Assembly: GCA_017467845.1 (NCBI GenBank)
Contig: JAFUKH010000010.1
Location: 1-64,000 of the forward strand
DNA from: Lachnospiraceae bacterium
Lineage (GTDB): Bacteria; Bacillota; Clostridia; Lachnospirales; Lachnospiraceae
Reading direction: 5' to 3'
DNA length: 64,000 nucleotides
Position 1 is the stretch's first letter. Every line of letters begins with the position of its first letter. Below are positions 1 through 7,244 of this stretch, piece by piece. Under the pieces are notes generated by a model. That model saw only the letters and a list, made by a program, of their open reading frames with translations. It did not search any database and was not told the DNA's origin. The position numbers were made by a program, and so were the translations under genes.

Positions 1-49
1 CAGAGGACTGAAAATCCTCGTGTCGCTGGTTCGATTCCGGCTCTGGGCA
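1..49 (+). tRNA. tRNA-Phe (GAA), 3' part only
   Basis: The window opens inside a tRNA. An anticodon stem GAGGA/TCCTC encloses a loop with anticodon GAA, followed by a five-pair T arm around TTCGATT and the acceptor strand TCTGGGC with discriminator A. No CCA is encoded. The 5' half lies outside the window. It is the first visible member of a small tRNA cluster. Confidence 0.9.
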
Positions 50-111
50 TTCCGCAGAGGACTTATATAGTCCGATGCGTTCACATACATTTGCGTTTAA
101 CGCAAGACCAT

Positions 112-182
112 GCGGGTGTAGTTCAATGGTAGAACACTAGCCTTCCAAGCTAGATACGTGGGTTCGATTCCCATCACCCGCT
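112..182 (+). tRNA. tRNA-Gly (TCC)
   Basis: A complete cloverleaf: acceptor GCGGGTG pairs with CACCCGC, the D arm holds AATGGTAGA, the anticodon loop reads CTTCCAA (anticodon TCC), and the T loop is TTCGATT. Discriminator T is normal for bacterial tRNA-Gly. CCA is not encoded. It reads UCC-type glycine anticodon partners and sits 62 bases after the Phe tRNA. Confidence 0.96.
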
Positions 183-251
183 TCGTAAGTTTGTCTTACG
201 GTAACAATTAATTTCATACCTTCAAACATAGGCTTAAGGCCTATAAAACAT

Positions 252-323
<72 letters not shown>

Positions 324-326
324 CTG

Positions 327-366
327 AAAAATAAGGATGATACGAAAGTATCATCCTTATTTTTTT
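327..366 (+). terminator. Rho-independent terminator of the tRNA cluster
   Basis: A long stem, AAATAAGGATGATAC pairing with GTATCATCCTTATTT across a GAAA tetraloop, runs into a T stretch. It starts four bases after tRNA-Gly(GCC). Confidence 0.93.
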
Positions 367-418
367 CGAGCCCTGCCAGGGCTCGAAGGTTCGATCTTCT
401 CCGCTCCGCTACGGTCCG

Positions 419-449
419 CGCAAAGCCGAGGTCCACCGGACCTCGTGCG
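419..449. repeat. Palindromic unit, copy 1
   Basis: The unit has outer arms CGCA/TGCG and inner arms GAGGTCC/GGACCTC. It is related to the unit at 471-503. The two differ mostly by paired changes that keep both stems intact. Confidence 0.7.
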
Positions 450-470
450 GTCTACGTTCCACTTCGGTCG

Positions 471-503
471 TTGCAAAACCAAGGTCCCCCGGACCTTGTG
501 CAA
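471..503. repeat. Palindromic unit, copy 2
   Basis: Outer arms are TTGCA/TGCAA and inner arms AAGGTCC/GGACCTT. Compared with copy 1, the changes G to A and C to T are compensatory, as expected if the folded form is what is kept. Confidence 0.7.
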
Positions 504-525
504 CGTCTTGCACTCTTTTATTATC

Positions 526-563
526 AACGTAAATGCTTTAGATTAAAGTATTTACGTTATTTT
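526..563 (+). terminator. Long hairpin, terminator-like
   Basis: Arms AACGTAAATGCTTTA and TAAAGTATTTACGTT pair over 15 positions with a single G-T pair and a three-base loop, followed by ATTTTTATG. It may be a second terminator for read-through from the tRNA side. No gene for it is evident. Confidence 0.55.
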
Positions 564-785
564 TATGCATTTGAAAAAGTGGGGACAGTTAGTTTCTTGT
601 TTTTGCATTGCTTGCTACTTTTGCGGCAGTATAACTGTACCATGGTTGGGATTTGGAGGAAAGATTGATTTGGGGTGGGTGTTAGTGGGAAGTGGAGGAA
701 TTTTAGTGGATGTCAAATATTGATTGATGAAAGAGACTGAGAGGAATATAATTAGATGTGAAATCTGAATTTGGAGGTGACTCAT

Positions 786-818
786 ATGTCAGGATGTTTA
801 AGATTAAGAAATATCTAA
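786..818 (+). CDS. Possible 10-residue leader peptide
   Basis: A very short frame reads MSGCLRLRNI and follows a strong GGAGGTG site. It ends just before a pair of mutually exclusive hairpins that lead up to the kinase/GNAT fusion gene. A short translated leader with competing hairpins is the layout of translational attenuators of resistance genes, which is why I list it. There is no family evidence, and it could be chance. Confidence 0.35.
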   Translation: MSGCLRLRNI

Positions 819-885
819 GTACATGAAACTGTGTTAAATAGTTTTATGTACATGCAAATCACTGAAAACTATTTAATAAGGGAGA
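819..885 (+). promoter_or_regulatory. Competing hairpins before the kinase/GNAT gene
   Basis: Segment 819-830 (GTACATGAAACT) can pair with 840-851 (AGTTTTATGTAC). Segment 834-845 (TTAAATAGTTTT) can pair perfectly with 865-876 (AAAACTATTTAA). The two stems share bases, so only one can form. The second ends directly before the ribosome site AAGGGAG, so folding could set translation of the gene at 893. Confidence 0.5.
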
Positions 886-892
886 TTATGTA

Positions 893-2005
893 ATGATATT
901 TCAAGACAATGTAATAAAAGAATATTTAAAGAATGTATATTTTGTAACCGGAAGCCCTTGTGGCGGGAAAACAACAATTTCCAGAGAGCTGGCTAAGCGA
1001 CATGATTTATTGGTATATGATATTGATGAGGAATTTGAAAAGCATCAGAAGCTTTCTGCCCCTGCTTATCAACCATCCATGAATAGGAAGTTCAAAGATG
1101 CGGACGAGTTTTTCGGACGCACAGTTGAAGAATACAAGCAATGGCTGATTAGTAACACAAGAGAGCAATTGGATTTTGTATTAATGGATTTGATTTGTCT
1201 TTCGCAAAATCGAAAGGTAGTGTGTGACTGTCATTTGACTATGGAACAGGCACAAATAATTACAGAGCCATCCAGAGTGGCGTTTTTAATCAAAGAACCC
1301 CAAAATTTAGTGGATGAGTATTGTAATCGTTCGGACCATCAGGGATTTAGCAATTTTATCCATAGTGCATCTGACGTGGAAAAGGCAAAGGCCACATGTA
1401 GCGCTACTTTACAAAGTCTGAATGAGAAGAGTTACGAGGACATAAAGAGCAGTGACTTTTTCTGGCTGGAAAGAACGCCAGAAAGTACTGTGGAGGATAC
1501 GGTAGCCCAGGTGGAAAAGCACTTTGGACTTGGGAAGAAAAAGTTTTCGGAAGCAGACTTGGTTCTGAAAAAGGTGGACAAGAACACCGAACTGGCCGAG
1601 CAACTAATTCGCTTTGTGGAGCAGTTTTCCTGGGAGGATGTGAAGGAACACCTTTTGCACGTACTACATACATGGGAATATACGGATTGGGAAACACCAT
1701 TTGTGGCAATGGTAGATAGTGAGATAGTGGGGATGGTTTCTATTATGAAGACAGACTATTATCCCTTGCCGGAAATATATCCATGGGTATCCAGTGTTTT
1801 TGTGGTAGAAAAATACCGCGGATATCGGATTAGTGAAAGGCTCATTGATTTTGCAAATGCATATGCAAAGGAATGTGGCTTTGATAGGACATATATCCCC
1901 TCAGAACATGTAGGATTGTACGAAAAGTATGGCTACCATTATTTGAAGGATGTTGAGAATTACAGCAATGGAATAGACCGATTGTATGTAAAACAATTAG
2001 ATTAA
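893..2005 (+). CDS. P-loop kinase-like / GNAT acetyltransferase fusion
   Basis: This 370-residue protein joins two domains. The first 200 or so residues start with a Walker A loop, GSPCGGKTT (about residues 20-28), and an acidic stretch DIDEEFEKH, as in small-molecule or nucleotide kinases of the AAA/CPT-like group. The last 150 residues are a GNAT N-acetyltransferase, with the acetyl-CoA loop region VEKYRGYRISERLIDFA and the late GLYEKYGYHY motif. Joined kinase and acetyltransferase domains occur in some resistance enzymes, but the substrate cannot be read from the sequence. The start follows AAGGGAG. The gene stands alone, behind a possible attenuator leader. Confidence 0.75.
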   Translation: MIFQDNVIKEYLKNVYFVTGSPCGGKTTISRELAKRHDLLVYDIDEEFEKHQKLSAPAYQPSMNRKFKDADEFFGRTVEEYKQWLISNTREQLDFVLMDLICLSQNRKVVCDCHLTMEQAQIITEPSRVAFLIKEPQNLVDEYCNRSDHQGFSNFIHSASDVEKAKATCSATLQSLNEKSYEDIKSSDFFWLERTPESTVEDTVAQVEKHFGLGKKKFSEADLVLKKVDKNTELAEQLIRFVEQFSWEDVKEHLLHVLHTWEYTDWETPFVAMVDSEIVGMVSIMKTDYYPLPEIYPWVSSVFVVEKYRGYRISERLIDFANAYAKECGFDRTYIPSEHVGLYEKYGYHYLKDVENYSNGIDRLYVKQLD

Positions 2006-2025
2006 TGAAATTTTATGAGTAATAA

Positions 2026-2070
2026 TTCTTCTTACTTTCAGTTTTGTTAAGAGGCTGAGAGTAAGAAGAA
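2026..2070 (+). terminator. Hairpin after the kinase/GNAT gene
   Basis: TTCTTCTTACTTTCAG pairs with CTGAGAGTAAGAAGAA (one G-T pair) 20 bases after the stop. The T run is weak, so termination is probable but not certain. The left arm shares AATTCTTCTTACTTTC with the hairpin near 35406. Confidence 0.55.
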
Positions 2071-2214
2071 ATTTATAGTTTGCTGAAATGTGACAATCAT
2101 GTGCTCTCCAATTCAGAGAAGCGATTCATCGAGAATGACCGAACACTCAAGAAAAATTATATTAAACCTCTAAAACAGAAAATGGGAACACTTTTGGGGA
2201 CAGCTCGCGGATAG
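2065..2214 (+). other. Possible coding remnant
   Basis: One open stretch of 49 codons, with no start codon at its head and no ribosome site, reads ...EKRFIENDRTLKKNYIKP... and ends at a stop inside the following terminator. It has protein-like composition but I do not recognise it. It may be the tail of a lost gene or chance. Confidence 0.2.
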
Positions 2215-2236
2215 AGAGCTGTCCCCTTTGATTTTT
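2196..2236 (+). terminator. Rho-independent terminator
   Basis: GGGGACAGCTC pairs with GAGCTGTCCCC, followed by TTTGATTTTTT. It isolates the marR transcription unit from upstream. Confidence 0.85.
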
Positions 2237-2288
2237 TGGGGGTTGTGAGAACGCTCGAATGCAATTTCCCCGTTTCAACAAAAGAATA

Positions 2289-2338
2289 TTGACTGCTGAC
2301 GGCAGAAGAACTACAATATAGTTAACCTAGATGAACTA
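2289..2338 (+). promoter_or_regulatory. marR promoter and possible operator
   Basis: TTGACT (2289-2294) and TACAAT (2312-2317) are 17 bases apart, a good sigma-A promoter. Just after the -10 box lies an interrupted inverted repeat, TAGTT at 2319 and AACTA near 2338, at the place where MarR proteins usually bind their own promoters. Confidence 0.6.
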
Positions 2339-2357
2339 ATTTGATTTGAGGTGTTTT

Positions 2358-2825
2358 ATGAACGAGTATTATAACGCTAATGCGGTACTTTCCATTTTCA
2401 GCAAAACCTATATGGACTTAAAAAAGGGGCTGCCTATACGTCCCAGTGAGATGGGGGTACTCAATATTATTACGGAAGTTCCCGGACCTCATACGCCGGT
2501 TATGTTGGCGGAGCTATTGCAGGTTTCGAAACCTATGATTACAGCTCATATCACGTCTTTGGTAAACAAGGGCTACATTACAAAGCAACCATCTACAGAA
2601 GATAAGCGGGCTTATTATATCTTACCCACCCAAAGGGGAGTGGAATTGGTGGAAGTCGCCAAATTGGATATGAATGAGCAACTGAAGTGTTTGAAGGATG
2701 GTATGGGGCAGGAGAAGTTTGATACCCTGGTAAAGCTGGTGAAGGAAGCAAATCAGATTATGAAAGACAATCAAATTGCTGACAATTGCGAATGTAAAGG
2801 AGAGAAAGATTATGGATTTGAATGA
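2358..2825 (+). CDS. MarR family transcriptional regulator
   Basis: A 155-residue winged-helix protein. The core region (VMLAELLQVSKPMITAHITS, about residues 53-72) is the recognition helix area, followed by the wing with KRAYYILPT. MarR proteins are dimeric repressors that often control neighbouring efflux pumps and release DNA when a ligand or oxidant is bound. The C-terminal tail carries two cysteines (NCECKG), which could matter for redox or metal sensing. I chose ATG 2358 because GAGGTG lies at 2349. A TTG four codons upstream falls on top of this site. The gene overlaps the DUF5131 fragment and a broken MATE efflux gene, its probable original target. Confidence 0.85.
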   Translation: MNEYYNANAVLSIFSKTYMDLKKGLPIRPSEMGVLNIITEVPGPHTPVMLAELLQVSKPMITAHITSLVNKGYITKQPSTEDKRAYYILPTQRGVELVEVAKLDMNEQLKCLKDGMGQEKFDTLVKLVKEANQIMKDNQIADNCECKGEKDYGFE

Positions 2826-2880
2826 TAAGATTTGGAACCCGTGGCACGGATGCCACAAATGCAGTGAGGGCTGTCAGAAC
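2812..2880 (+). pseudogene. 5' fragment of a DUF5131 (phage Gp37/Gp68-type) gene
   Basis: From ATG 2812 the frame reads MDLNDKIWNPWHGCHKCSEG and then CQNC, the characteristic N terminus of DUF5131 proteins (WNPWHGC...CSEGCxNCY). The family continues for about 200 more residues, but here the similarity stops near 2880 and the DNA turns into the middle of a MATE transporter gene. The frame itself ends about 20 codons later. A deletion has joined two genes. The fragment overlaps the end of marR by 14 bases. Confidence 0.75.
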
Positions 2881-3837
2881 TGCCAGAACCTATGCTACAT
2901 ACATTTTATTGGCGGCACCTTTTATGACAGCCAGCTTTACCATGAATAACATCATTCGTTATGAGGGACGTGCATCCTATGCCATGGTTGGATTGATGGC
3001 AGGTGGTTTATTAAACATCTTCGGAGATTGGTTTTTAATGGAGATATGTCATATGGGAATTGCCGGTGCGGGAATTTCCACAGCAGTATCGCAGTTTATC
3101 AGTTTTTGTATCCTACTTTATATGTTTATATCCGGAAAAACGCAATGTAGATTATCCATTCATAGGTGCTTGGAGTGTAGAGAAGAAAAGGAACTTTTGG
3201 CTATTTCCAAAACAGGTTTTTCCAGTATGGTTCGTCAGGGAATGTCCAGCATTTCCACCATGCTGCTAAATGGCAGGCAGCTATGTACGGTGATGCTGCA
3301 GTTGCTGCTATGTCCATTGTGAGCAGGATCTGCTTCTTCGCATTTGCTGTGGGACTCGGAATCGGGCAAGGTTTTCAGCCGGTGTCAGCTTATAATTATG
3401 GCGCGAAGAAATATGCACGAGTGAGAAAGGCATTTAAATTTACACTCATTGTGGAAGAGGTATTCCTGAGTATTATGATTACCATTGGGTTAATATTCTC
3501 ACAGGAGTTGATTGGTATTTTCCGGGATGATGCGGATGTAGTTTCCATTGCAAGTGTTGCATTAAGAGCACAGCTGATTACGCTGTTCTTGCTTCCTATA
3601 TCTTCTATCAGCAATATGTTATTCCAAAGTGTAGGCCGTAACAAAGAAGCTACATTGCTGGCATCACTGAGGAATGGATTGGCTTTTATTCCGACGCTGC
3701 TTATTTTGTCAAAGCTATTTGGCTTAACGGGTATCGAATTGTCGCAGTCCGTTTCGGATATATTAACCTGCTTCATATCGATTCCTTTTGCAGTTAGCTT
3801 CCTTAAAAAACTTCCTGTAGAAAGGGAGGATGAATAG
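2881..3837 (+). pseudogene. MATE family multidrug efflux transporter, 5'-truncated and frameshifted
   Basis: The sequence reads as a MATE transporter from the conserved [14 protein letters not shown] region to the C terminus (GYxYGAKKYxRV, several hydrophobic helices). Roughly the first 100-130 residues are missing, replaced by the DUF5131 fragment. In addition the frame breaks at about 3274: the upstream frame ends ...MLLNG, and the downstream frame resumes AAMYGDAAVAAMS. Restoring one C (GGCCAGGCA in place of GGCAGGCA) would rejoin them as LLNGQAAMYGD. An intact MATE would export drugs using Na+ or H+. This copy should not make a working pump. Confidence 0.85.
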
Positions 3838-3992
3838 TGCTGATTTCAAGGTTTGATAATACAAATATAGATAACTACATACAAGAATTTGAAGGTATTA
3901 TCAAAAGAAAGTTGCCGAGACAATACCGGAACTTCCTAAGAAAATATAATGGTGGAAGAACATTAGAGACAAGGTTTGACATAAGAGGATGA
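3837..3992 (+). pseudogene. SUKH (SMI1/KNR4)-like immunity protein fragment
   Basis: A 51-residue frame starting at GTG 3837, overlapping the previous stop by one base, contains LPRQYRNFLRKYNGGR, the typical first motif of SUKH domains (LPxxYxxFLxxYNGG). SUKH proteins usually neutralise toxins of contact-dependent or polymorphic toxin systems and are 130-170 residues long. Here the frame ends soon after this motif, so only the N-terminal third is left. Confidence 0.6.
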
Positions 3993-4086
3993 GATTACCA
4001 TAGCTTTAATAAGAGCATGGCAACAAGAAATAGAATACTACGAGGGTATATATCAAAAAGAACTATCATTGGAAGAGCTTGATTAA
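3991..4086 (+). pseudogene. C-terminal remnant, possibly of the same or another immunity gene
   Basis: Immediately after the SUKH fragment, in a different frame, 31 codons read EITIALIRAWQQEIEYYEGI and on to a stop. The acidic, helical tail looks like a genuine protein end. It has no start or ribosome site of its own. Together with the SUKH piece it suggests decayed immunity DNA. Confidence 0.35.
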
Positions 4087-4140
4087 AAAGTTGTTGCAAG
4101 ATATAATTGGGGCATTAAAAACTATTATTTGAGGTGTTAT

Positions 4141-5298
4141 ATGTACCTATTACTTTTAGCAATCATATATCTTGCATTCATCAGTCTGGGCTTGCCGGAC
4201 TCTCTGCTGGGCTCGGCTTGGCCAACTATGCGAATGGATTTTGAAGTACCGCTGTCCTATATGGGACTGGTGTCCATGATTATCTCCGGTGGGACCATCG
4301 TTTCCAGCTTGATGTCGGAGCGGCTGACCAAGAGATTCAGTGCCAGAGCGGTGACGACGGTCAGTGTGTTTTTGACGGCGGTTGCTTTATTTGGTTTTTC
4401 TACGGCGACAGACTTCTGGCAGTTATGCTTGTGGGGGATTCCATACGGTTTGGGAGCCGGAGCCATTGATGCTACTTTGAATAACTATGTGGCACTACAT
4501 TATAATTCCAGACATATGAGTTGGTTACATTGCTTTTGGGGAGTGGGAACCATCATCAGCCCTTATATTATGAGTTATGCACTGGCGCACACGGTTTGGA
4601 TGGACGGATACCGTATGGTTTCCTACATGCAGTTCGTCATTGTGATAGTGCTGGTGTTGGCTCTGCCGTTGTGGAAGGTGAATCAGTCTGCAGACATGAC
4701 GGAAGAGGAGACAAAGACTCTCGGATTAAAAGGTGCTTTGCAGATTAAGGGGGTACCGTATCTTTTGACCGGGTTCTTCGCATATTGTGCTGCAGAGGCT
4801 ACGGCCATGCTTTGGGCCAGCAGCTATCTGGAAGGAACTATGGGAGCTACCAAAGAGGAAGCTGCAGCATTCGGCTCCCTCTTTTTCATCGGTATCACCG
4901 TAGGAAGATTTTTGGCAGGTTTCATTACTGATAAGGTGGGAGACAATCGGATGATTCGCCTGGGAATTATCGTTGCTCTTTGTGGAGTAATCTGTATTGC
5001 ACTCCCTATAAAGATGGCCGCCCTTGTGGGATTTGTAATCATTGGATTGGGATGTGCACCGATTTATCCGTGTATCATTCATTCTACGCCGAGCAATTTC
5101 GGAGCGGAGAATTCACAGGGAATTATAGGTATTCAGATGGCTAGTGCTTATGTGGGTTCTACATTTATGCCACCGATTTTTGGGTTGATTGCAAATCATA
5201 TCAGCCTGAAGCTGATGCCAGTTTTCCTGGGATTCTTTTTGGTTTTGTTATTGGTGATGATTTCTAAGACGGAGAAGGCGTGCAAGAAAGAATACTAG
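4141..5298 (+). CDS. Major facilitator superfamily transporter
   Basis: A 385-residue integral membrane protein with about 12 hydrophobic segments in the two-times-six pattern. The loop after the second helix (MSERLTKRFSARAV) matches the MFS loop 2-3 position, and the equivalent loop in the second half (AGFITDKVGDNRMI) repeats it. The LGLPDSLLGSAWP start and the GLGAGAIDATLNNY helix resemble sugar or fucose-permease-like members. The substrate is unknown. Start ATG 4141 follows GAGGTG. The stretch TTTGAGGTGTT-TATATG closely resembles the one in front of marR at 2346. Confidence 0.85.
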   Translation: MYLLLLAIIYLAFISLGLPDSLLGSAWPTMRMDFEVPLSYMGLVSMIISGGTIVSSLMSERLTKRFSARAVTTVSVFLTAVALFGFSTATDFWQLCLWGIPYGLGAGAIDATLNNYVALHYNSRHMSWLHCFWGVGTIISPYIMSYALAHTVWMDGYRMVSYMQFVIVIVLVLALPLWKVNQSADMTEEETKTLGLKGALQIKGVPYLLTGFFAYCAAEATAMLWASSYLEGTMGATKEEAAAFGSLFFIGITVGRFLAGFITDKVGDNRMIRLGIIVALCGVICIALPIKMAALVGFVIIGLGCAPIYPCIIHSTPSNFGAENSQGIIGIQMASAYVGSTFMPPIFGLIANHISLKLMPVFLGFFLVLLLVMISKTEKACKKEY

Positions 5299-5335
5299 GA
5301 GACGATTGTTTGGTCAGTGAGTATGGGGAATATGA

Positions 5336-5731
5336 TTAGCTGAAAATAAAAATATTTCCCATGAGAGGCTTGCGCCCTTGGAGGATGCACAGGTGACCTT
5401 GGCTACTTATCAGGAGTCCTTTGATTACTATAACCAGCTTATTTCCGAGGCAAGTACGACAATGGAGTGGGTGGAGTATACGGGACGTTTATATGAGCTC
5501 AGTGATGAGTGCCTGAACTATCTCTGGAATCTGATACGGTACAATGTGGACGAGGAAAAGTATCAGGAAATTCTGGCAGAGCAGCGAGCGTGGATTAAGG
5601 AAAAAGAGGACGCAGCCACAGATGCGGCGAATGAGTGGGAGGGCGGTTCCTTTGCACCGGTAGCGTACAACGATATGTTGGCGACTATGACCATAGAGCG
5701 TTGTGGGGAATTGGTTGAATATTTAGAGTAG
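5336..5731 (+). pseudogene. DUF1311/LprI-like protein, 5'-truncated
   Basis: The frame encodes the DUF1311 (lysozyme-inhibitor LprI-like) core, ending with EILAEQRAWIKEKEDAATDA, the AQRAWIKxRD-type signature of the family. Family members are usually secreted or lipoproteins with a signal peptide. Here the frame opens straight after a stop at 5333-5335 with no ATG, no signal peptide and no ribosome site. A TTG at 5378 is possible but unsupported. The cysteine pairing of the family is also depleted. I read it as a gene that lost its front end. Confidence 0.6.
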
Positions 5732-5739
5732 TAGAGAAT

Positions 5740-5777
5740 AAAAGCCGGAGAATCATATCAGGATTCCCCGGCTTTTT
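5740..5777. terminator. Bidirectional terminator between convergent genes
   Basis: AAAGCCGGAGAATC pairs imperfectly with GATTCCCCGGCTTTTT. It serves the lipoprotein gene on the minus strand and the LprI-like remnant on the plus strand. Confidence 0.8.
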
Positions 5778-5784
5778 GATATGT

Positions 5785-6960
5785 TTACATATTGTCAAGC
5801 TGAATGGAGCGGATGATTTCGTAGATTGCATTTGTAAATTCTTCGTTACCATAGGCGTAGTTGGCATCCGGGTTGGAGACATTCTCTACAATAATGGAGC
5901 CAGTCATGTGATAGCCGTTCATGGAAACAGTGTATTGGTACATATTATCCAGTGTTCTTGTGACGCCGGCATCATCTGTTTCGGATAAAATATATGTTGT
6001 ATAACTGTCTGTTAGATAAGTAGATACCCCCACATACATAGTAAAGGAGTAAACCTGTTCATCCAGAATGAAAGAAGCTCTATACTTACCTCCGCCGAAG
6101 TCACCGGCTTCGTAGCTGGCGCCGGGGAACATCTTCATGCTGAAATTGTGAACGGAGTCATCGCCGGGACAAATGAAATTCTCGAAGGTTATGGTTTCCA
6201 GACTTTCCATACTTAGTTCGCTGGGGTCAAGGACTGCGCCGGTCGAAATGGATATAATCTGCTGAGTTTCTCTGTCAACATTTATTGTGGTGCTACAAGT
6301 GTTACCTTCACCATATTGGTAGACCATGACGGAATCCATTGAATCAGTTTGCGACGGTGTTCCAAGGCGTTCTTCAATCAGCGACAGGGAATCCCCTATC
6401 TGAAGACCGCCGGGATAGTAATGGATAAGCTCGTCCGGTAATTCAGAATATGAACCCACTCCTATGATAGCGGAACCTAGTTCGTTAATAATATCTGCAA
6501 AGGTATGGAAGCCTTCCAGAGGATTGATAATGTGACTGGAAAATATCTGTTTGTCATCAAGGAGGTATTTGACTTGTATGTATTCTGCCTCACCGAATAA
6601 ATAATCGTCGTTGATTCTCTCCCATTCATACTGGTCATTCATTTGAACCGGATAGTATTCAAAGCCTAAATCGTCAAGCTCGCTTATTGTGAGTGGCAAA
6701 TCATATACCACGCCATCAATCTGCACCTTCCCGCTATACCACTCCGCATCGATAATCTCCTGAGAAGGTTCATCAGCCTTGCCGGGCTTGTTCTTCTTGT
6801 CAGACTCGTCCTCTTTTTCCTGCTGTTCCATAATCTCCGCCAGTTCTTTTTCGGACATATTGGCCAGCTCTTCTGCAGTGTAGGTCTCTTCGCTCTTACC
6901 GCATGCGCCCAGAGCCAGAACCAGACATAAACTTACAACAATTGCTTTTAATTTTTTCAT
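5785..6960 (-). CDS. Lipoprotein of unknown function
   Basis: A 391-residue protein with a lipoprotein signal: KK, a hydrophobic stretch, then LALGAC with the lipid-bearing cysteine at residue 20. An acidic, low-complexity linker (about residues 25-70) leads to a globular part with IDGVVYDLPLTISELDDLGF, a motif seen in many Firmicute surface lipoproteins that I cannot tie to a function. It should be anchored on the outer face of the cell membrane. Its 3' end and upstream region have partial copies at 8271-8337, so the locus was once duplicated. Confidence 0.75.
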   Translation of the reverse strand: MKKLKAIVVSLCLVLALGACGKSEETYTAEELANMSEKELAEIMEQQEKEDESDKKNKPGKADEPSQEIIDAEWYSGKVQIDGVVYDLPLTISELDDLGFEYYPVQMNDQYEWERINDDYLFGEAEYIQVKYLLDDKQIFSSHIINPLEGFHTFADIINELGSAIIGVGSYSELPDELIHYYPGGLQIGDSLSLIEERLGTPSQTDSMDSVMVYQYGEGNTCSTTINVDRETQQIISISTGAVLDPSELSMESLETITFENFICPGDDSVHNFSMKMFPGASYEAGDFGGGKYRASFILDEQVYSFTMYVGVSTYLTDSYTTYILSETDDAGVTRTLDNMYQYTVSMNGYHMTGSIIVENVSNPDANYAYGNEEFTNAIYEIIRSIQLDNM

Positions 6961-7003
6961 TGGTTTTCTCCTCCATAGAATATTTTGCAGAATTATATCA
7001 CGG

Positions 7004-7051
7004 GGGGGGATTTTGTAAAGTAGTTAGTAAAAAGATGGGAAGAATATACTA
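7004..7051. repeat. 48-bp direct repeat, copy 1 (upstream of the lipoprotein gene)
   Basis: The segment beginning with a G run and ATTTTGTAAAGTAGTTAG and ending AGAATATACTA is identical to 8290-8337. It is the upstream region of the minus-strand lipoprotein gene. Confidence 0.93.
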
Positions 7052-7244
7052 TTATAGAATAAGTTCATACGGCTTCCTGACGAAAAAAGTAGTTGAAAGC
7101 CGGTGCTCTGGGTGGTATAATACACGTGTACTTTAAGTTCGAAAACAATTGGTTTTCACGGTCATACGACCATCTATTTTTTTCGTGCCGATTCCGGCGA
7201 TAACTTCTAATCTCAAAATTTAATATTTTTCAAGGAGGAGTATT

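Larger units (their letters stand above)
367..785. other. Hairpin-rich intergenic stretch without a supported gene
   Basis: After the tRNA terminator this region holds a short palindrome (GAGCCCTG/CAGGGCTC, about 367-383), two related palindromic units (419-449 and 471-503), and a long hairpin at 526-558. From about 570 to 785 I see only AT-rich sequence. Reading frames crossing it have no ribosome site, and the longest would run through a tRNA. Confidence 0.6.
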
